From Rhodoplanes serenus (lineage in GTDB: Bacteria > Pseudomonadota > Alphaproteobacteria > Rhizobiales > Xanthobacteraceae): 64,000 nt of DNA. A program made the position numbers and the translations under genes. Positions 24,086 through 33,010 of this stretch are shown piece after piece (the stretch's first letter is position 1; each line of letters opens with the position of its first letter). The notes beneath the pieces were generated by a model that had not been told where the DNA came from, made no database searches, and worked only from the letters and a program-made list of their open reading frames with translations. The stretch spans positions 124,001-188,000 of the forward strand of contig WNKV01000010.1 in the NCBI GenBank assembly GCA_009720755.1, in the 5' to 3' direction.

Positions 24086-25123
24086 TCAGGCATGGGCGAA
24101 AGGGATGTCCTGGCGCGGCGGCCGGATCAGCCATTCCGGCACCGGCAGGTTCTTGGAGCGCAGGAACTCCGGGTTGAACAGCCGTGACTGGTAGCGCGTG
24201 CCGTAGTCGCACAGGATCGTCACGATGGTCTTGCCCGGCCCGAGTTCGCGCGCCAGCCGGATGGCGCCGGCGACGTTGACGCCCGAGGAGCCGCCGAGGC
24301 ACAGGCCCTCGTGGGCGATCAGGTCGAACACCATGCCGACCGCCTCGCTGTCCGGAATCTGGAAGGCGACGTCGATCGGCGCGCCGTCGAGGTTCTTGGT
24401 GATGCGGCCCTGGCCGATGCCTTCGGTGATGGACGAGCCCTCCGCCTTCAGCACGCCGGTGGTGTAGAAACTGTAGAGCGCGGCGCCGGGCGGATCGGCG
24501 AGCGCGATGGTGATGTCCTTGCGGCGCGCCTTGAGCGCCATGGCGATGCCGGCCAGCGTGCCGCCGGTGCCGACCGCGCTGACGAAGCCGTCGATGCGGC
24601 CGCCGGTCTGCTCCCAGATCTCCGGGCCGGTGGTGCGGATGTGGCCGTCGCGGTTCGCCGTGTTGTCGAACTGGTTGGCCCACACGGCGCCGTTCGGCTC
24701 GCGCTCGGCCAGCTCGGCGGCGAGCCGGCCCGACACCTTCACGTAGTTGTTCGGGTTGGCATAGGGCACCGCCGGCACCTCGACGAGCTCGGCCCCGTAG
24801 GCCCGCAGCGTGTCCTTCTTCTCCTGGCTCTGCGTCTCCGGAATCACGATCACGGTGCGGAAGCCGAGTGCGCGCGCCACCATGGTGAGGCCGATGCCGG
24901 TGTTGCCGGCGGTGCCTTCGACGATGACGCCGCCGGGCTTCAGGGCGCCGCGCGCCACCGCGTCCTCGATGATGAACAGCGCCGCGCGGTCCTTCACGGA
25001 CTGGCCCGGATTCATGAACTCGGCCTTGCCCAGGATGGTGCAGCCGGTCGCCTCGGAGGCGCGCCTGAGCTTGATCAGCGGCGTGTTGCCGATCGCCGCC
25101 ACGATGCCGTCGTGAACCTGCAT
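24086..25123 (-). CDS. cysK: cysteine synthase A (O-acetylserine sulfhydrylase)
   Basis: 345 residues, PLP-dependent. The enzyme makes cysteine from O-acetylserine and sulfide. Visible are IGNTPLIKL, the PLP lysine in NPGQSVKDRAAL, the substrate loop EGTAGNTGIG, and the phosphate-binding AVGTGGTLAG. It is somewhat longer than enteric CysK (about 323) with a C-terminal extension FLRSKNLPVPEWLIRPPRQ, normal for the alphaproteobacterial type. GGGACGG lies 4-5 bp before the ATG. Its 3' end is directly joined to a 13-bp tandem repeat. Confidence 0.9.
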   Translation of the reverse strand: MQVHDGIVAAIGNTPLIKLRRASEATGCTILGKAEFMNPGQSVKDRAALFIIEDAVARGALKPGGVIVEGTAGNTGIGLTMVARALGFRTVIVIPETQSQEKKDTLRAYGAELVEVPAVPYANPNNYVKVSGRLAAELAEREPNGAVWANQFDNTANRDGHIRTTGPEIWEQTGGRIDGFVSAVGTGGTLAGIAMALKARRKDITIALADPPGAALYSFYTTGVLKAEGSSITEGIGQGRITKNLDGAPIDVAFQIPDSEAVGMVFDLIAHEGLCLGGSSGVNVAGAIRLARELGPGKTIVTILCDYGTRYQSRLFNPEFLRSKNLPVPEWLIRPPRQDIPFAHA

Positions 25124-25208
25124 GATCCGTCCCGTCGATGTGAGATGACGAGCCTATCGGGCGCGGCGCGTCCGAACAAGCCGCCCGGCCGCGACGGATC
25201 GCACCGCA

Positions 25209-26675
25209 TCAGCGCTCCGTCGCCTTGATGGTCGCGAGCGCGTCGAGCGCTCGCGCCCGCGCCTGCGCGTGATCGACGAGCGGATGCGGGTAGGTCTCGC
25301 CGAGCGTCACCCCGGCCTGGCGCAGCAGCAGCGGCGGTGCCGTGAACGGCTTGTGGATCAGGCTCGCCGGCACACCGGCGAGTGCCGGAATGTTCTCCTT
25401 CACATAGGCGCCGTCGGGATCGAACTTTTCTCCCTGGAGCACCGGATTGAAGATGCGGAAGTAGGGCGCCGCGTCGGCGCCGGAGCCCGCCACCCATTGC
25501 CAGCTCGCCGGATTGTTGGCCGGGTCGGCATCGACCAGCGTGTCCCAGAACCAGCGTTCGCCTTCGCGCCAGTCGATCAGCAGGTGCTTGACCAGGAACG
25601 AGGCGACCACCATGCGGACGCGGTTGTGCATCCAGCCGGTGCGCCACAGCTCGCGCATGCCGGCGTCGACGATCGGGTAGCCGGTCTCGCCGCGCTGCCA
25701 GGCGCGCAAGCCCGCCGGGTCGTCGCGCCACGGGAAGGCGTCGAATCGGGGCTGGAAGCTGCGCGTCGCGAGATCCGGGTGGTGGGCGAGCAGGTGGTAC
25801 GAGAACTCGCGCCACGCCACTTCGGCCAGGAACTTGTCGATGTCGGCGCCGCTCGGCCGGGCGCCGGGCGGCGCCTCGCGGGCGAGCGACGCGGCGGCCC
25901 AGACCTGGAACGGGCTGATCTCGCCGAAGCGCAGATGCGGCGACAGCCGCGACGTCGCCGGCCGGTCGGGGCGGTCGCGCAGCGTCGCATAGCCGGCGAG
26001 GCCGTTGTCCAGGAACGCGGCGAGCCGGGCTTGCGCGCCGGCCTCGCCGGGCGTCCACAGCGCCCGGAAGCCGGCCGCCCAGTCGGGCGTCTTGGGCTCC
26101 AGCCCCCAGCTCTCCAGCGGCTCGGAGGCGAGCCCGCCGACCCCGCGCATGGGTCCGGGGGCGGGCAGCGGAGCGCGTGGTACCGGACGTGCGAGGAGAT
26201 GGCGCAGGAACGGCGTGAACACCGAGAACGGCGTGCCGCCCTTGGTGCGCGCCTCCGCCGGGTCGACGAGGAGCGAGGCGAGGAAGCTGCGCACAGCGAC
26301 GCCGCGTCGTGCCAGCGCGGCCGCCACCGCGCGGTCGACCGCGTCGGCGGCGGGATCGTGCCGGCGGTTCCACACCACCTCGGCGGCGCCGGTCTCCGCC
26401 ACCACCGCCTCGACCACCCGCACCGCCGGGCCGCGGCGCCGCACGAGATCGACGCCGCGCTCCGCCAGCGCGGCGTCGAGCGCCCGCAGCGAGCCGGCGA
26501 GCCACCAGCGCGAGGCGGCCCCGAGCGGGCGCAGCCCGGGGCTGTCGTCGTCGAGCACATAGAGCGCCACCACCGGCCGGCCGGAGGTCGCCGCGGCCGC
26601 GAGTGCCTGGTGGTCGGACACGCGCAGGTCGTCGCGGAACCAGACCAGGATCGGGGCAGGAGAGGGCGCAGTCAT
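25209..26675 (-). CDS. phrB: deoxyribodipyrimidine photolyase (class I CPD)
   Basis: 488 residues. The N-terminal antenna domain begins ILVWFRDDLRVSDHQAL; the C-terminal FAD domain has WREFSYHLL, RTGWMHNRVRMVVASFLVKHLLIDWR and DADPANNPASWQWVAGSGADAAPY. It uses blue light to split cyclobutane pyrimidine dimers. The ATG at 26675 gives the family start; longer in-frame starts encode Arg-rich non-family sequence. The 295-bp region to the divergent diguanylate cyclase gene holds a small CGGTG-TCTT-CACCG hairpin and no clear promoter. Confidence 0.93.
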   Translation of the reverse strand: MTAPSPAPILVWFRDDLRVSDHQALAAAATSGRPVVALYVLDDDSPGLRPLGAASRWWLAGSLRALDAALAERGVDLVRRRGPAVRVVEAVVAETGAAEVVWNRRHDPAADAVDRAVAAALARRGVAVRSFLASLLVDPAEARTKGGTPFSVFTPFLRHLLARPVPRAPLPAPGPMRGVGGLASEPLESWGLEPKTPDWAAGFRALWTPGEAGAQARLAAFLDNGLAGYATLRDRPDRPATSRLSPHLRFGEISPFQVWAAASLAREAPPGARPSGADIDKFLAEVAWREFSYHLLAHHPDLATRSFQPRFDAFPWRDDPAGLRAWQRGETGYPIVDAGMRELWRTGWMHNRVRMVVASFLVKHLLIDWREGERWFWDTLVDADPANNPASWQWVAGSGADAAPYFRIFNPVLQGEKFDPDGAYVKENIPALAGVPASLIHKPFTAPPLLLRQAGVTLGETYPHPLVDHAQARARALDALATIKATER

Positions 26676-26970
26676 GGCGTGGGCCTTTCGGGACGGGACG
26701 TGGCGGGCCCGGCGATCGCGGTTGGACGGTTGCCGTCGGGGGGGCCGGTCACTCTCGGCCGCCCCGATACCATCCCGGACGCAGCGGCGCAGCCAGCGGC
26801 GGTATGCCGCTCGGGACATCCGTCGGCGTGCGGCGGGAGGTTAACGGTGTCTTCACCGTCGCGGACCCCAGCGTCCGAGTCGGAGCTAGCCTTCATCAGT
26901 TGTTGGGGCGCCCGCCGGCATGATGGAGGACGCGCCGGATTGCGGCCGCACCTTCCGGGACCCCGTGCCC

Positions 26971-28182
26971 ATGAACGTCGACGTCAATACCCTGTTTCAG
27001 GTCACGGTCTATGTCGAGGCGATCCTCGGCCTGCTGCTGCTGTTCGCGTGGGTGCAGAACACCGCGATCCGGGCGGTCGCCTGGTGGGGATCGGCGCATC
27101 TGCTGCGGGCCGGCTCGATCACGCTGTTCGGCCTGTACGGGACGTGGCCCGATATCGTCACCATCGATCTCGCCAATGCGATCCTGCTGACCTCCTTCGC
27201 GGTGACCTGGACGGGCGCCCGGGTGTTCGACGGCCGCCGCCCGCTGCCGCTGGCGATCATCGCTGGCGCGGCGCTGTGGCTGGTCGGAACCCATTCGGCC
27301 ATCACGCTCGACCGCATGGAGCTGCGCGCCCTGGTCAGCGCCGCCATCATCGCGGGTTACACCTGGGCGACGGCCGTCGAATTCTGGCGCGGGCGGGCCG
27401 AGCCGCTGGTGTCGCGGCTGCCGGCCACCTTCCTGCTGTTCGCCCACGGCGCCTTGTTCCTGCTGCGCACGCCGCTCAGCGCGATGCTGCCGTGGTCGCC
27501 GACCAACGAGGTGTTCGGCAGCGTGTGGCTGACGGTGCTGTCGTCCGAGGCGTTGCTGTTCTCGATCTCGATCGCCTTCATCCTGCTCGCCATGGCCAAG
27601 GAGCGCACCGAGCACCGGCACAAGACCGCCGCCATGATCGATCAGCTCACCGGCATCGCCAACCGGCGCGGCTTCGTGGCGGCTGCCGACGAGGTGGAGC
27701 AGCGCCAGGCGACGGAGCCGCGGCGGATCGCCGTGCTTCTCGCCGATCTCGACAAGTTCAAGTCGATCAACGATCGCTTCGGGCATGCGGTCGGCGATGC
27801 GGTGCTGCGGGTGTTCGCCGACACGATGGGGCGCACGGTGCGGCCCGGCGACGTGTTCGGCCGGCTCGGCGGCGAGGAGTTCGCCGCGGTGCTGTACGAC
27901 ATCGGCCGCGAGCGGGCACTGCTCTTGGCCGAAGAGCTGCGCGCCCGTTTCGCCGAGGAGGCGGGCTCGGTCGAGGGTCACCCGATCTACGGCACCGTCA
28001 GTGTCGGTCTCGCGCTCACCGAGGACCGGCGCATCGATGTCACCGGGATGCTGCGTCAGGCCGACCAGGCGCTCTACTGCGCCAAGGAGCGCGGCCGCAA
28101 TCGCGTCGAGGTGGCGCCCTGCGGCTCCGTCGAGCGGCCGAACGATCCGCCGCCGCCGGGCTATGCCGCCGACGCGGCGTGA
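26971..28182 (+). CDS. membrane-bound diguanylate cyclase (GGDEF)
   Basis: 403 residues from the chosen start. Six to seven membrane helices (residues about 8-210) form an unnamed sensor region, then a short linker KERTEHRHKTAAM and the GGDEF domain DQLTGIANRRGF. The active loop is GGEEF at residues 300-304, and the product-inhibition site RxxD is intact as R291-P-G-D. So it should make c-di-GMP with feedback control. ATG codons at 26920 and 26923 would add 16-17 residues; 26971 (MNVDVNTLFQVTVYVEA) fits a membrane start better. Divergent from phrB. Confidence 0.9.
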   Translation: MNVDVNTLFQVTVYVEAILGLLLLFAWVQNTAIRAVAWWGSAHLLRAGSITLFGLYGTWPDIVTIDLANAILLTSFAVTWTGARVFDGRRPLPLAIIAGAALWLVGTHSAITLDRMELRALVSAAIIAGYTWATAVEFWRGRAEPLVSRLPATFLLFAHGALFLLRTPLSAMLPWSPTNEVFGSVWLTVLSSEALLFSISIAFILLAMAKERTEHRHKTAAMIDQLTGIANRRGFVAAADEVEQRQATEPRRIAVLLADLDKFKSINDRFGHAVGDAVLRVFADTMGRTVRPGDVFGRLGGEEFAAVLYDIGRERALLLAEELRARFAEEAGSVEGHPIYGTVSVGLALTEDRRIDVTGMLRQADQALYCAKERGRNRVEVAPCGSVERPNDPPPPGYAADAA

Positions 28183-28201
28183 GCGGTGCGGCGGAACAGC
28201 C

Positions 28202-28876
28202 TCACAGCGAGGCGCCGCCGCAGATCGCGATCTCCTGGCCGGTGATGGCCGCCGCGTCCTCGGACAAAAGGAAGGCGACGAGCGCCGCGACCTCCTCGGG
28301 CCGGATCAGGCGGCCGAAGGGCGGCGTCTGCGGCGGCAGGTCGGCGCGGGCCGGATCGCTCAGCATGCCGGTGTCGGTCGCCGCCGGGGCGACGACGTTG
28401 ACGGTGATGCCGCGCGCCGCGACCTCCTTGGCCCACGACCGTGCCAGCCCGACCAGCGCCGCCTTGGTGGCGGCGTACTGGCTCCGCTGCGCGGCGCCGC
28501 GCGCGGCACGGCTGCCGATCAGCACGACGCGGCCGCCGGCGCCCATGCGGGGCACCAGCCGGTCGGCGAGAGCGGTTGCCGCATCCACATGGATGCGCCA
28601 CAGCAGCGTGCCGGCGGCGGCATCGAGGGCGCCGAGCGGCGCCCCCCGCATCACCCCGGCGGCATGCACGAGGGCGGTCACATCGGCGAGCTGGTCGATC
28701 GCGGCGGCCCGCTCGCCCGGGTCGGCGAGATCGGCCGTGATGGCGGTGAAGCCCGCCGCCGCGATGGTCGCGTCGGCCCGGTCTATGCCGGTCACCCGCC
28801 AGCCGTCGGCGAGCAGCCGGCGGACGATGGCGGCGCCGATGCCGGCGCTCGCGCCGGTCACCACCGCGTGGCGCAT
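28202..28876 (-). CDS. short-chain dehydrogenase/reductase
   Basis: 224 residues, Rossmann fold. Cofactor motif TGASAGIGAAIVRRLL at residues 7-22, HAAGVM in place of NNAG, the catalytic serine in LIGSRAARG, and Y-A-A-T-K as the catalytic Y-x3-K. The protein ends in GQEIAICGGASL. Substrate unknown. Its start lies 4 bp after the Bug-protein stop, so both are transcribed from one promoter and it may act on the imported carboxylate. It faces the diguanylate cyclase gene with a 19-bp gap. Confidence 0.87.
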   Translation of the reverse strand: MRHAVVTGASAGIGAAIVRRLLADGWRVTGIDRADATIAAAGFTAITADLADPGERAAAIDQLADVTALVHAAGVMRGAPLGALDAAAGTLLWRIHVDAATALADRLVPRMGAGGRVVLIGSRAARGAAQRSQYAATKAALVGLARSWAKEVAARGITVNVVAPAATDTGMLSDPARADLPPQTPPFGRLIRPEEVAALVAFLLSEDAAAITGQEIAICGGASL

Positions 28877-28880
28877 GGGC

Positions 28881-29861
28881 TCACTCGGGCTTGAAGCCGA
28901 TCGACTGGAGCAGCTCGCGCGCTCGCACGATCTCGCTGGCGACGAACTTGCGCGAGTCCTCGATGCTCTCGGCGACCGGCTCCAGCATCGTGGTGCGTAG
29001 CTTGGCGATCACCTCGGGGTCGCGCATCGTCTCCTGGATCAGGCCGTTGAGCTTGTCCTGGATGGCGCGCGGCGTGCCCTTCGGGGCCCAGATGCCGTAC
29101 CACGAATTGTACTCGAAGCCGGCGAGCCCGCCTTCCGCCATGGTCGGCAGGTCGGGAGCGATCGGCGAGCGCTGCTTGGTGGCGATGGCGAGCGCCCGGA
29201 TGTGGGTGCCCTGGTTGGCGGCGGGCAGCAGCGCGAAGGTCGGCTCGATCAGCAACTGGACACTGCCCCCCATGGTGTCGGTCAGGGCCGGCGCCGTGCC
29301 GCGATACGGCACCATCTCGAACGGGATGCCGGTGCGGTGCGCGAACGCGATGGTGGCGAGGTGTCCGGCCGAGCCGAGCGACGAGATGGCGAACAGGTAC
29401 TGGCGCGGATCGGCCTTGGCGGCGGTGATCAGCTCGGGCAGGCTCTTGGGCGGCCGGGTGGTCGACATCACCAGCACCAGCGGCGCCACCGCGGTGCGGC
29501 CGACCATCTCCAGATCGGTCTCGGGATCGAAGGTCGCGCCCTTCACCACCATGGGCATCACGGCGGTGTTGAAGGCACTGGCGAGCAGCGTGTAGCCGTC
29601 CGGCTCGGCGCGCAGCACCGCCGTGGTGCCGATCAGGCCGGAGCCGCCGGTGCGGTTCTCGACCACGGTCGAGGCGCCGAAGCGCTCCTGAATCTTCTGG
29701 GCGACCAGGCGGCCGAGCGCGTCATTGGCGGCGCCGGCCGGCCACGGCACGATGATCTTGACGGTGCGTCCGGGCTGCGGCCAGCTCGTGTCGGCCGGGG
29801 CCGCCGTGGTGGTCGCGACGACGGCGAGCGCCGCTGCGACCGTGATCAGAAATCGTCGCAC
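28881..29861 (-). CDS. Bug-family (tripartite tricarboxylate) periplasmic binding protein
   Basis: 326 residues with a Sec signal peptide ending near APA-D (residue 24). The mature protein has the Bug signatures VKIIVPWPAGAANDALGRLVA, VVENRTGGSGLIG, DGYTLL and GLAGFEYNSWYGIWAPKGTPR. Such proteins bind carboxylates for TctAB-type importers, but no TctA or TctB gene is nearby, which is common for this family. GTG start with GGGAGG 7 bp upstream. A promoter with a perfect TTGACA and an overlapping dyad lies 90-125 bp upstream. Confidence 0.9.
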   Translation of the reverse strand: MRRFLITVAAALAVVATTTAAPADTSWPQPGRTVKIIVPWPAGAANDALGRLVAQKIQERFGASTVVENRTGGSGLIGTTAVLRAEPDGYTLLASAFNTAVMPMVVKGATFDPETDLEMVGRTAVAPLVLVMSTTRPPKSLPELITAAKADPRQYLFAISSLGSAGHLATIAFAHRTGIPFEMVPYRGTAPALTDTMGGSVQLLIEPTFALLPAANQGTHIRALAIATKQRSPIAPDLPTMAEGGLAGFEYNSWYGIWAPKGTPRAIQDKLNGLIQETMRDPEVIAKLRTTMLEPVAESIEDSRKFVASEIVRARELLQSIGFKPE

Positions 29862-29956
29862 GTCGAATCCTCCCTGAACGGTCGGCCGGATGGCCGGACG
29901 CGGGAGGGCGCTCCCAAAAGCCGTGGGCCGCCGCTCGCCGCAGTGACCGTCGGAGT

Positions 29957-29986
29957 AACTAGGTAGTTCACTCGCGGCGCTGTCAA
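29957..29986 (-). promoter_or_regulatory. sigma70-like promoter with overlapping operator for the Bug-SDR operon
   Basis: On the minus strand TTGACA (29981-29986, perfect) is followed by 17 nt and CCTAGT (29958-29963, 3 of 6). The dyad AACTA-GG-TAGTT (29957-29968) covers the -10, where a repressor would block polymerase. Confidence 0.45.
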
Positions 29987-30119
29987 TTGCCGAAGACGCG
30001 ATGTGCCCTGACGTGTCGGCGCGGCGGCCATGTGGCCGGCAGGGAGCGGCAGACCGTCCTGACGGCGGGGGACCCGTGCGCTAGGGTCGCTCCCGGGCAG
30101 ACGAATCGGGGACCGGGGC

Positions 30120-31142
30120 ATGACGACGTGCGATACCGAAGGCTCCGGCGAGGACCGGCTGATCGCCGCCTACTTCGCGCCGCTGGCCACCCACCCGGGG
30201 GCGCTCGGGCTCGCCGACGACGTCGCCGTGCTGACGCCGCCGGCCGGCTGCGACCTGGTGCTCGAAACCGACGCCATCGTGGCGGGCATGCACTTCTTCG
30301 CCGACGATCCGCCCGAGACGGTGGCCCGCAAGGCGCTGCGCATCAACCTGTCGGATCTCGCCGCCAAGGGGGCGCGGCCGCTCGGCTTCCTGCTGTCGCT
30401 CGCGCTGCCGCGCGGGCGCGGCGAGGCGGCGGTCGGCGACCGCTGGCTGGCGTCCTTCGCTCGGGCGCTCGGTGAGGACGCGGCGGCCTATGGCTGCCCG
30501 CTGCTCGGCGGCGACACGGTGGCGTCGCCCGGCCCGGTGATGATCTCGGTGACGATGCTGGGCGCCGTGCCGTCCGGCACGCTCGTTCGCCGCGCCGGGG
30601 CGCGGCCGGGCGACCGCGTCGTCGTTTCCGGCACCATCGGGGACGCGGCGCTCGGGCTGCTGATGCGCGGCGAGCGGGTCGCCGCCGGCGACTTCGGTCT
30701 CGACGCCGCGGCGCGGGACCATCTGGTCGGCCGCTATCTGGTGCCGCAGCCCCGCACCGCGCTCGCCGAGGCGGTGCGCACCCATGCGTCCGCCGCCATG
30801 GACGTGTCGGACGGGCTCGCCGGCGATCTCGCCAAGCTGTGCGCCGCCTCGGGTGCCTCCGCGGTGATCGAGACCGCACGGCTGCCGCTGTCGGCGCCGG
30901 CCCGGCGGGTGCTGGCGGTGGCACCGGAGCTGCTCGCCACCGTGCTGTCGGGCGGCGACGACTACGAGATCGTGGCCGCGGTCGCGCCGGACCGGCTGGC
31001 GTCGTTCACGGCGGAGGCCGCCGCCGCCGGTGTGCCGGTGACCGAGATCGGCGAGATCCTGGAGGGCCGCGGGCCGCCGCGGGTGCTCGGGCCGGAGGGC
31101 ACCGCGCTCGCCCTCGACCGGGCGAGCTTCAGCCATTTCTGA
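30120..31142 (+). CDS. thiL: thiamine-monophosphate kinase
   Basis: 340 residues of the AIR-synthase-like fold. It phosphorylates thiamine phosphate to the active diphosphate. Recognisable parts are GEDRLIAAYFAP at the N-terminus, DDVAVL, VLETDAIVAGMHFF, ALRINLSDLAAKGARPLGFLLSL, GGDTVASPGP and the later DVSDGLAGDL and SGGDDYEIV. It has no thiamine gene beside it. The stop faces that of the DeoR-type regulator with a 6-bp gap, both stops lying in a perfect 14-bp palindrome (31139-31152). Confidence 0.92.
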   Translation: MTTCDTEGSGEDRLIAAYFAPLATHPGALGLADDVAVLTPPAGCDLVLETDAIVAGMHFFADDPPETVARKALRINLSDLAAKGARPLGFLLSLALPRGRGEAAVGDRWLASFARALGEDAAAYGCPLLGGDTVASPGPVMISVTMLGAVPSGTLVRRAGARPGDRVVVSGTIGDAALGLLMRGERVAAGDFGLDAAARDHLVGRYLVPQPRTALAEAVRTHASAAMDVSDGLAGDLAKLCAASGASAVIETARLPLSAPARRVLAVAPELLATVLSGGDDYEIVAAVAPDRLASFTAEAAAAGVPVTEIGEILEGRGPPRVLGPEGTALALDRASFSHF

Positions 31143-31148
31143 GCGCGC

Positions 31149-31928
31149 TCAGCCGGCGGTTCCGTCGCCGTCGGCCACCATCACGGTGACGCCGGGCAGG
31201 GCGCGGAACGGGCGGAGCTGCTCGGCCGTCGCGCCCACGTCGGTGAGCAGCGTCCACGGCCGGTTGAGCGGCAGCCACGCCGGCTGATGCGCGTTGCCGA
31301 GCTTGGAGGCGTCGGCGAGGAGATAGACCTCGGACGCCTGCTCGACCATCCGCTCCTTCAGCGCCACCTGCTCGGGCGTCGCCTCGCACAGGCCGCGGCC
31401 GGCGACGACGCCATCGGCGCCGAGAAACAGCTTGTCGACGGTGAGGCGGCGGATCGCCAGCTCGGCGAGCGGCCCGAAGGTGCCCATGCTGATCGGCCGC
31501 ACGTTGCCGCCGAGAAGGGTCAGCTCGATCGTCTCCGACTGGGCGAACACCGGCACCAGCGCCAGGTTGTTGGTGACGACGGCGAGCCGGCGATCCTTGA
31601 TCCGCAGGCCGAGCGCCTCGACGGTCGAGCCGACGTCGAGCAGCACACGGTCGCCGTCGGCCACCAGCGTTGCCGCCATCGCGGCGATCGCCTGCTTGGC
31701 CTGGAGGTTGATGTGCTCGCGGCTCGACAGCGTCGCCTCGGCGGCCGGCCGCGACAGCACCGCGCCCCCATAGGTGCGCATGACGGCGCCGGAGTCGGAC
31801 AGCCGTTGCAGGTCGCGCCGGATGGTGGAGGGGGACACGTCGAGGCGCCCGGCGAGCGCGTCCACATCGGCCTCGCCGGCCTGGATCAGATCGAGGATCT
31901 GCTGCTCGCGCTCGCGTCGTCGCCGCAT
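31149..31928 (-). CDS. DeoR-family transcriptional regulator of the sugar-acid operon
   Basis: 259 residues. An N-terminal winged helix (RREREQQILDLIQAGEADVDALAGRLDVSPSTIRRDLQRL) is followed by the DeoR sensor domain with DRVLLDVGSTVEALG and VTNNLALVPVF, which bind phosphorylated sugars or acids. It is the last gene of the kdgT-dtnK-pdxA2 operon, 85 bp after pdxA2, so it most likely represses that operon. The candidate operator is the TGCGCA-type dyad in the kdgT promoter. The ATG was preferred over a nearby GTG at 31937. Confidence 0.9.
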   Translation of the reverse strand: MRRRREREQQILDLIQAGEADVDALAGRLDVSPSTIRRDLQRLSDSGAVMRTYGGAVLSRPAAEATLSSREHINLQAKQAIAAMAATLVADGDRVLLDVGSTVEALGLRIKDRRLAVVTNNLALVPVFAQSETIELTLLGGNVRPISMGTFGPLAELAIRRLTVDKLFLGADGVVAGRGLCEATPEQVALKERMVEQASEVYLLADASKLGNAHQPAWLPLNRPWTLLTDVGATAEQLRPFRALPGVTVMVADGDGTAG

Positions 31929-32013
31929 CTCTCGCACTCCCGCCACCGCGGGCGTGTCCGCCGCGGACGTCACCGTTGCGAGCGCTGCCGCCGGCCGGCC
32001 GTCACGGTCCCCC

Positions 32014-33006
32014 TCAGCGGCGGACCGCGAGCTCGGCGGCCTGGCGCAGCGCCTCGACCATGCTGCCCTCGTCGGCGATGCCCCGCCCCGCGATGTCGAA
32101 GGCGGTACCATGATCCACCGAAGTGCGGATCACAGGCAAGCCGACCGTGATGTTCACCCCCGCTTCGAGCCCCATCACCTTGATCGGGATGTGGCCCTGG
32201 TCGTGGTACATGGCGACGACGAGGTCGAAGTCGCCCCGATAGGCGCGGAAGAACAGCGTGTCGCCGGGCAGGGGGCCTTCCACCGACCAGCCGCGCGCCC
32301 GGCAGGCGGCGACCGCCGGATCGATCTTGGTGGCCTCCTCGCCGTGGCCGAACAGGCCGTTCTCGCCGGCATGCGGGTTGATGGCGCAGACCCCGATGCG
32401 GGGCTCGCCGAGCCCAGCGGCGACCAGCGTGGCGCGGCCGCGCGCGATGGTGCGCTCCACCAACCCCGGCTCGATCTTCGCCACCGCGTCGACGAGCCCG
32501 ATATGGGTGGTGACGTGGATCACGCGGAGGCGCGGCCCGACCAGCATCATCGACACCTCGGGGGTGCCGGTGAGATGGGCGAGCAGCTCGGTGTGGCCGG
32601 GAAACTTGTGGCCGGCGGCGTGCAGCGCCTCCTTGTTGAGCGGCGCCGTGCAGATGGCATCGGTCTCGCCGGTGCGGCACAGCTCGGCCGCCTTGGCGAT
32701 GGCGCGGTAGGCGGCCTCGCCCGACACCGCCGACATGACGCCGAACGGATGGCCGGGCGGCACCGTCTTCAGGTCGATGCAGTCGATGGTGCCGGCGGCG
32801 CCGAGGCCGTCGGCCGGCCGCGCGACCGGCCGCACCGTCACGGTGGTGCCGACGATCGCGGCGGCCTCGCGCAGGCGCTCGGCGTCGCCGATCACCACCG
32901 GGCGGCACAGCGCGTGAACGTCCGGGCGGGCCAGCGCCTTGACGATGATCTCCGGGCCGATCCCCGACGGGTCGCCCATGGTGACGGCAATGACGGGGGT
33001 CGGCAT
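32014..33006 (-). CDS. pdxA2: PdxA2-type 4-phospho-D-threonate/D-erythronate dehydrogenase
   Basis: 330 residues of the PdxA fold: VTMGDPSGIGPEI at the N-terminus, TAPLNKEAL, the metal histidine in FPGHTELLA, INPHAGENGLFG, and YHDQGHIPIKV. True PdxA makes vitamin B6 precursor from 4-phosphohydroxythreonine. The neighbour four bases upstream is a DUF1537 kinase, which is the defining context of the PdxA2 group that oxidises and decarboxylates 4-phospho-D-threonate or -erythronate to dihydroxyacetone phosphate. That role is inferred from context; a B6 role cannot be excluded. Confidence 0.85.
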   Translation of the reverse strand: MPTPVIAVTMGDPSGIGPEIIVKALARPDVHALCRPVVIGDAERLREAAAIVGTTVTVRPVARPADGLGAAGTIDCIDLKTVPPGHPFGVMSAVSGEAAYRAIAKAAELCRTGETDAICTAPLNKEALHAAGHKFPGHTELLAHLTGTPEVSMMLVGPRLRVIHVTTHIGLVDAVAKIEPGLVERTIARGRATLVAAGLGEPRIGVCAINPHAGENGLFGHGEEATKIDPAVAACRARGWSVEGPLPGDTLFFRAYRGDFDLVVAMYHDQGHIPIKVMGLEAGVNITVGLPVIRTSVDHGTAFDIAGRGIADEGSMVEALRQAAELAVRR

Positions 33007-33010
33007 GCGC

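Noticed and set aside
26920-26970. Upstream ATG codons of the diguanylate cyclase gene
   Set aside because: Possible, but the added residues (MMEDAPDCGRTFRDPVP) precede a typical membrane start and look unlike a family N-terminus; noted under the gene.
31139-31152. Terminator between thiL and the DeoR gene
   Set aside because: CTGAGCGCGCTCAG is a perfect palindrome but has no loop or T-tract; kept only as a convergent-end observation.
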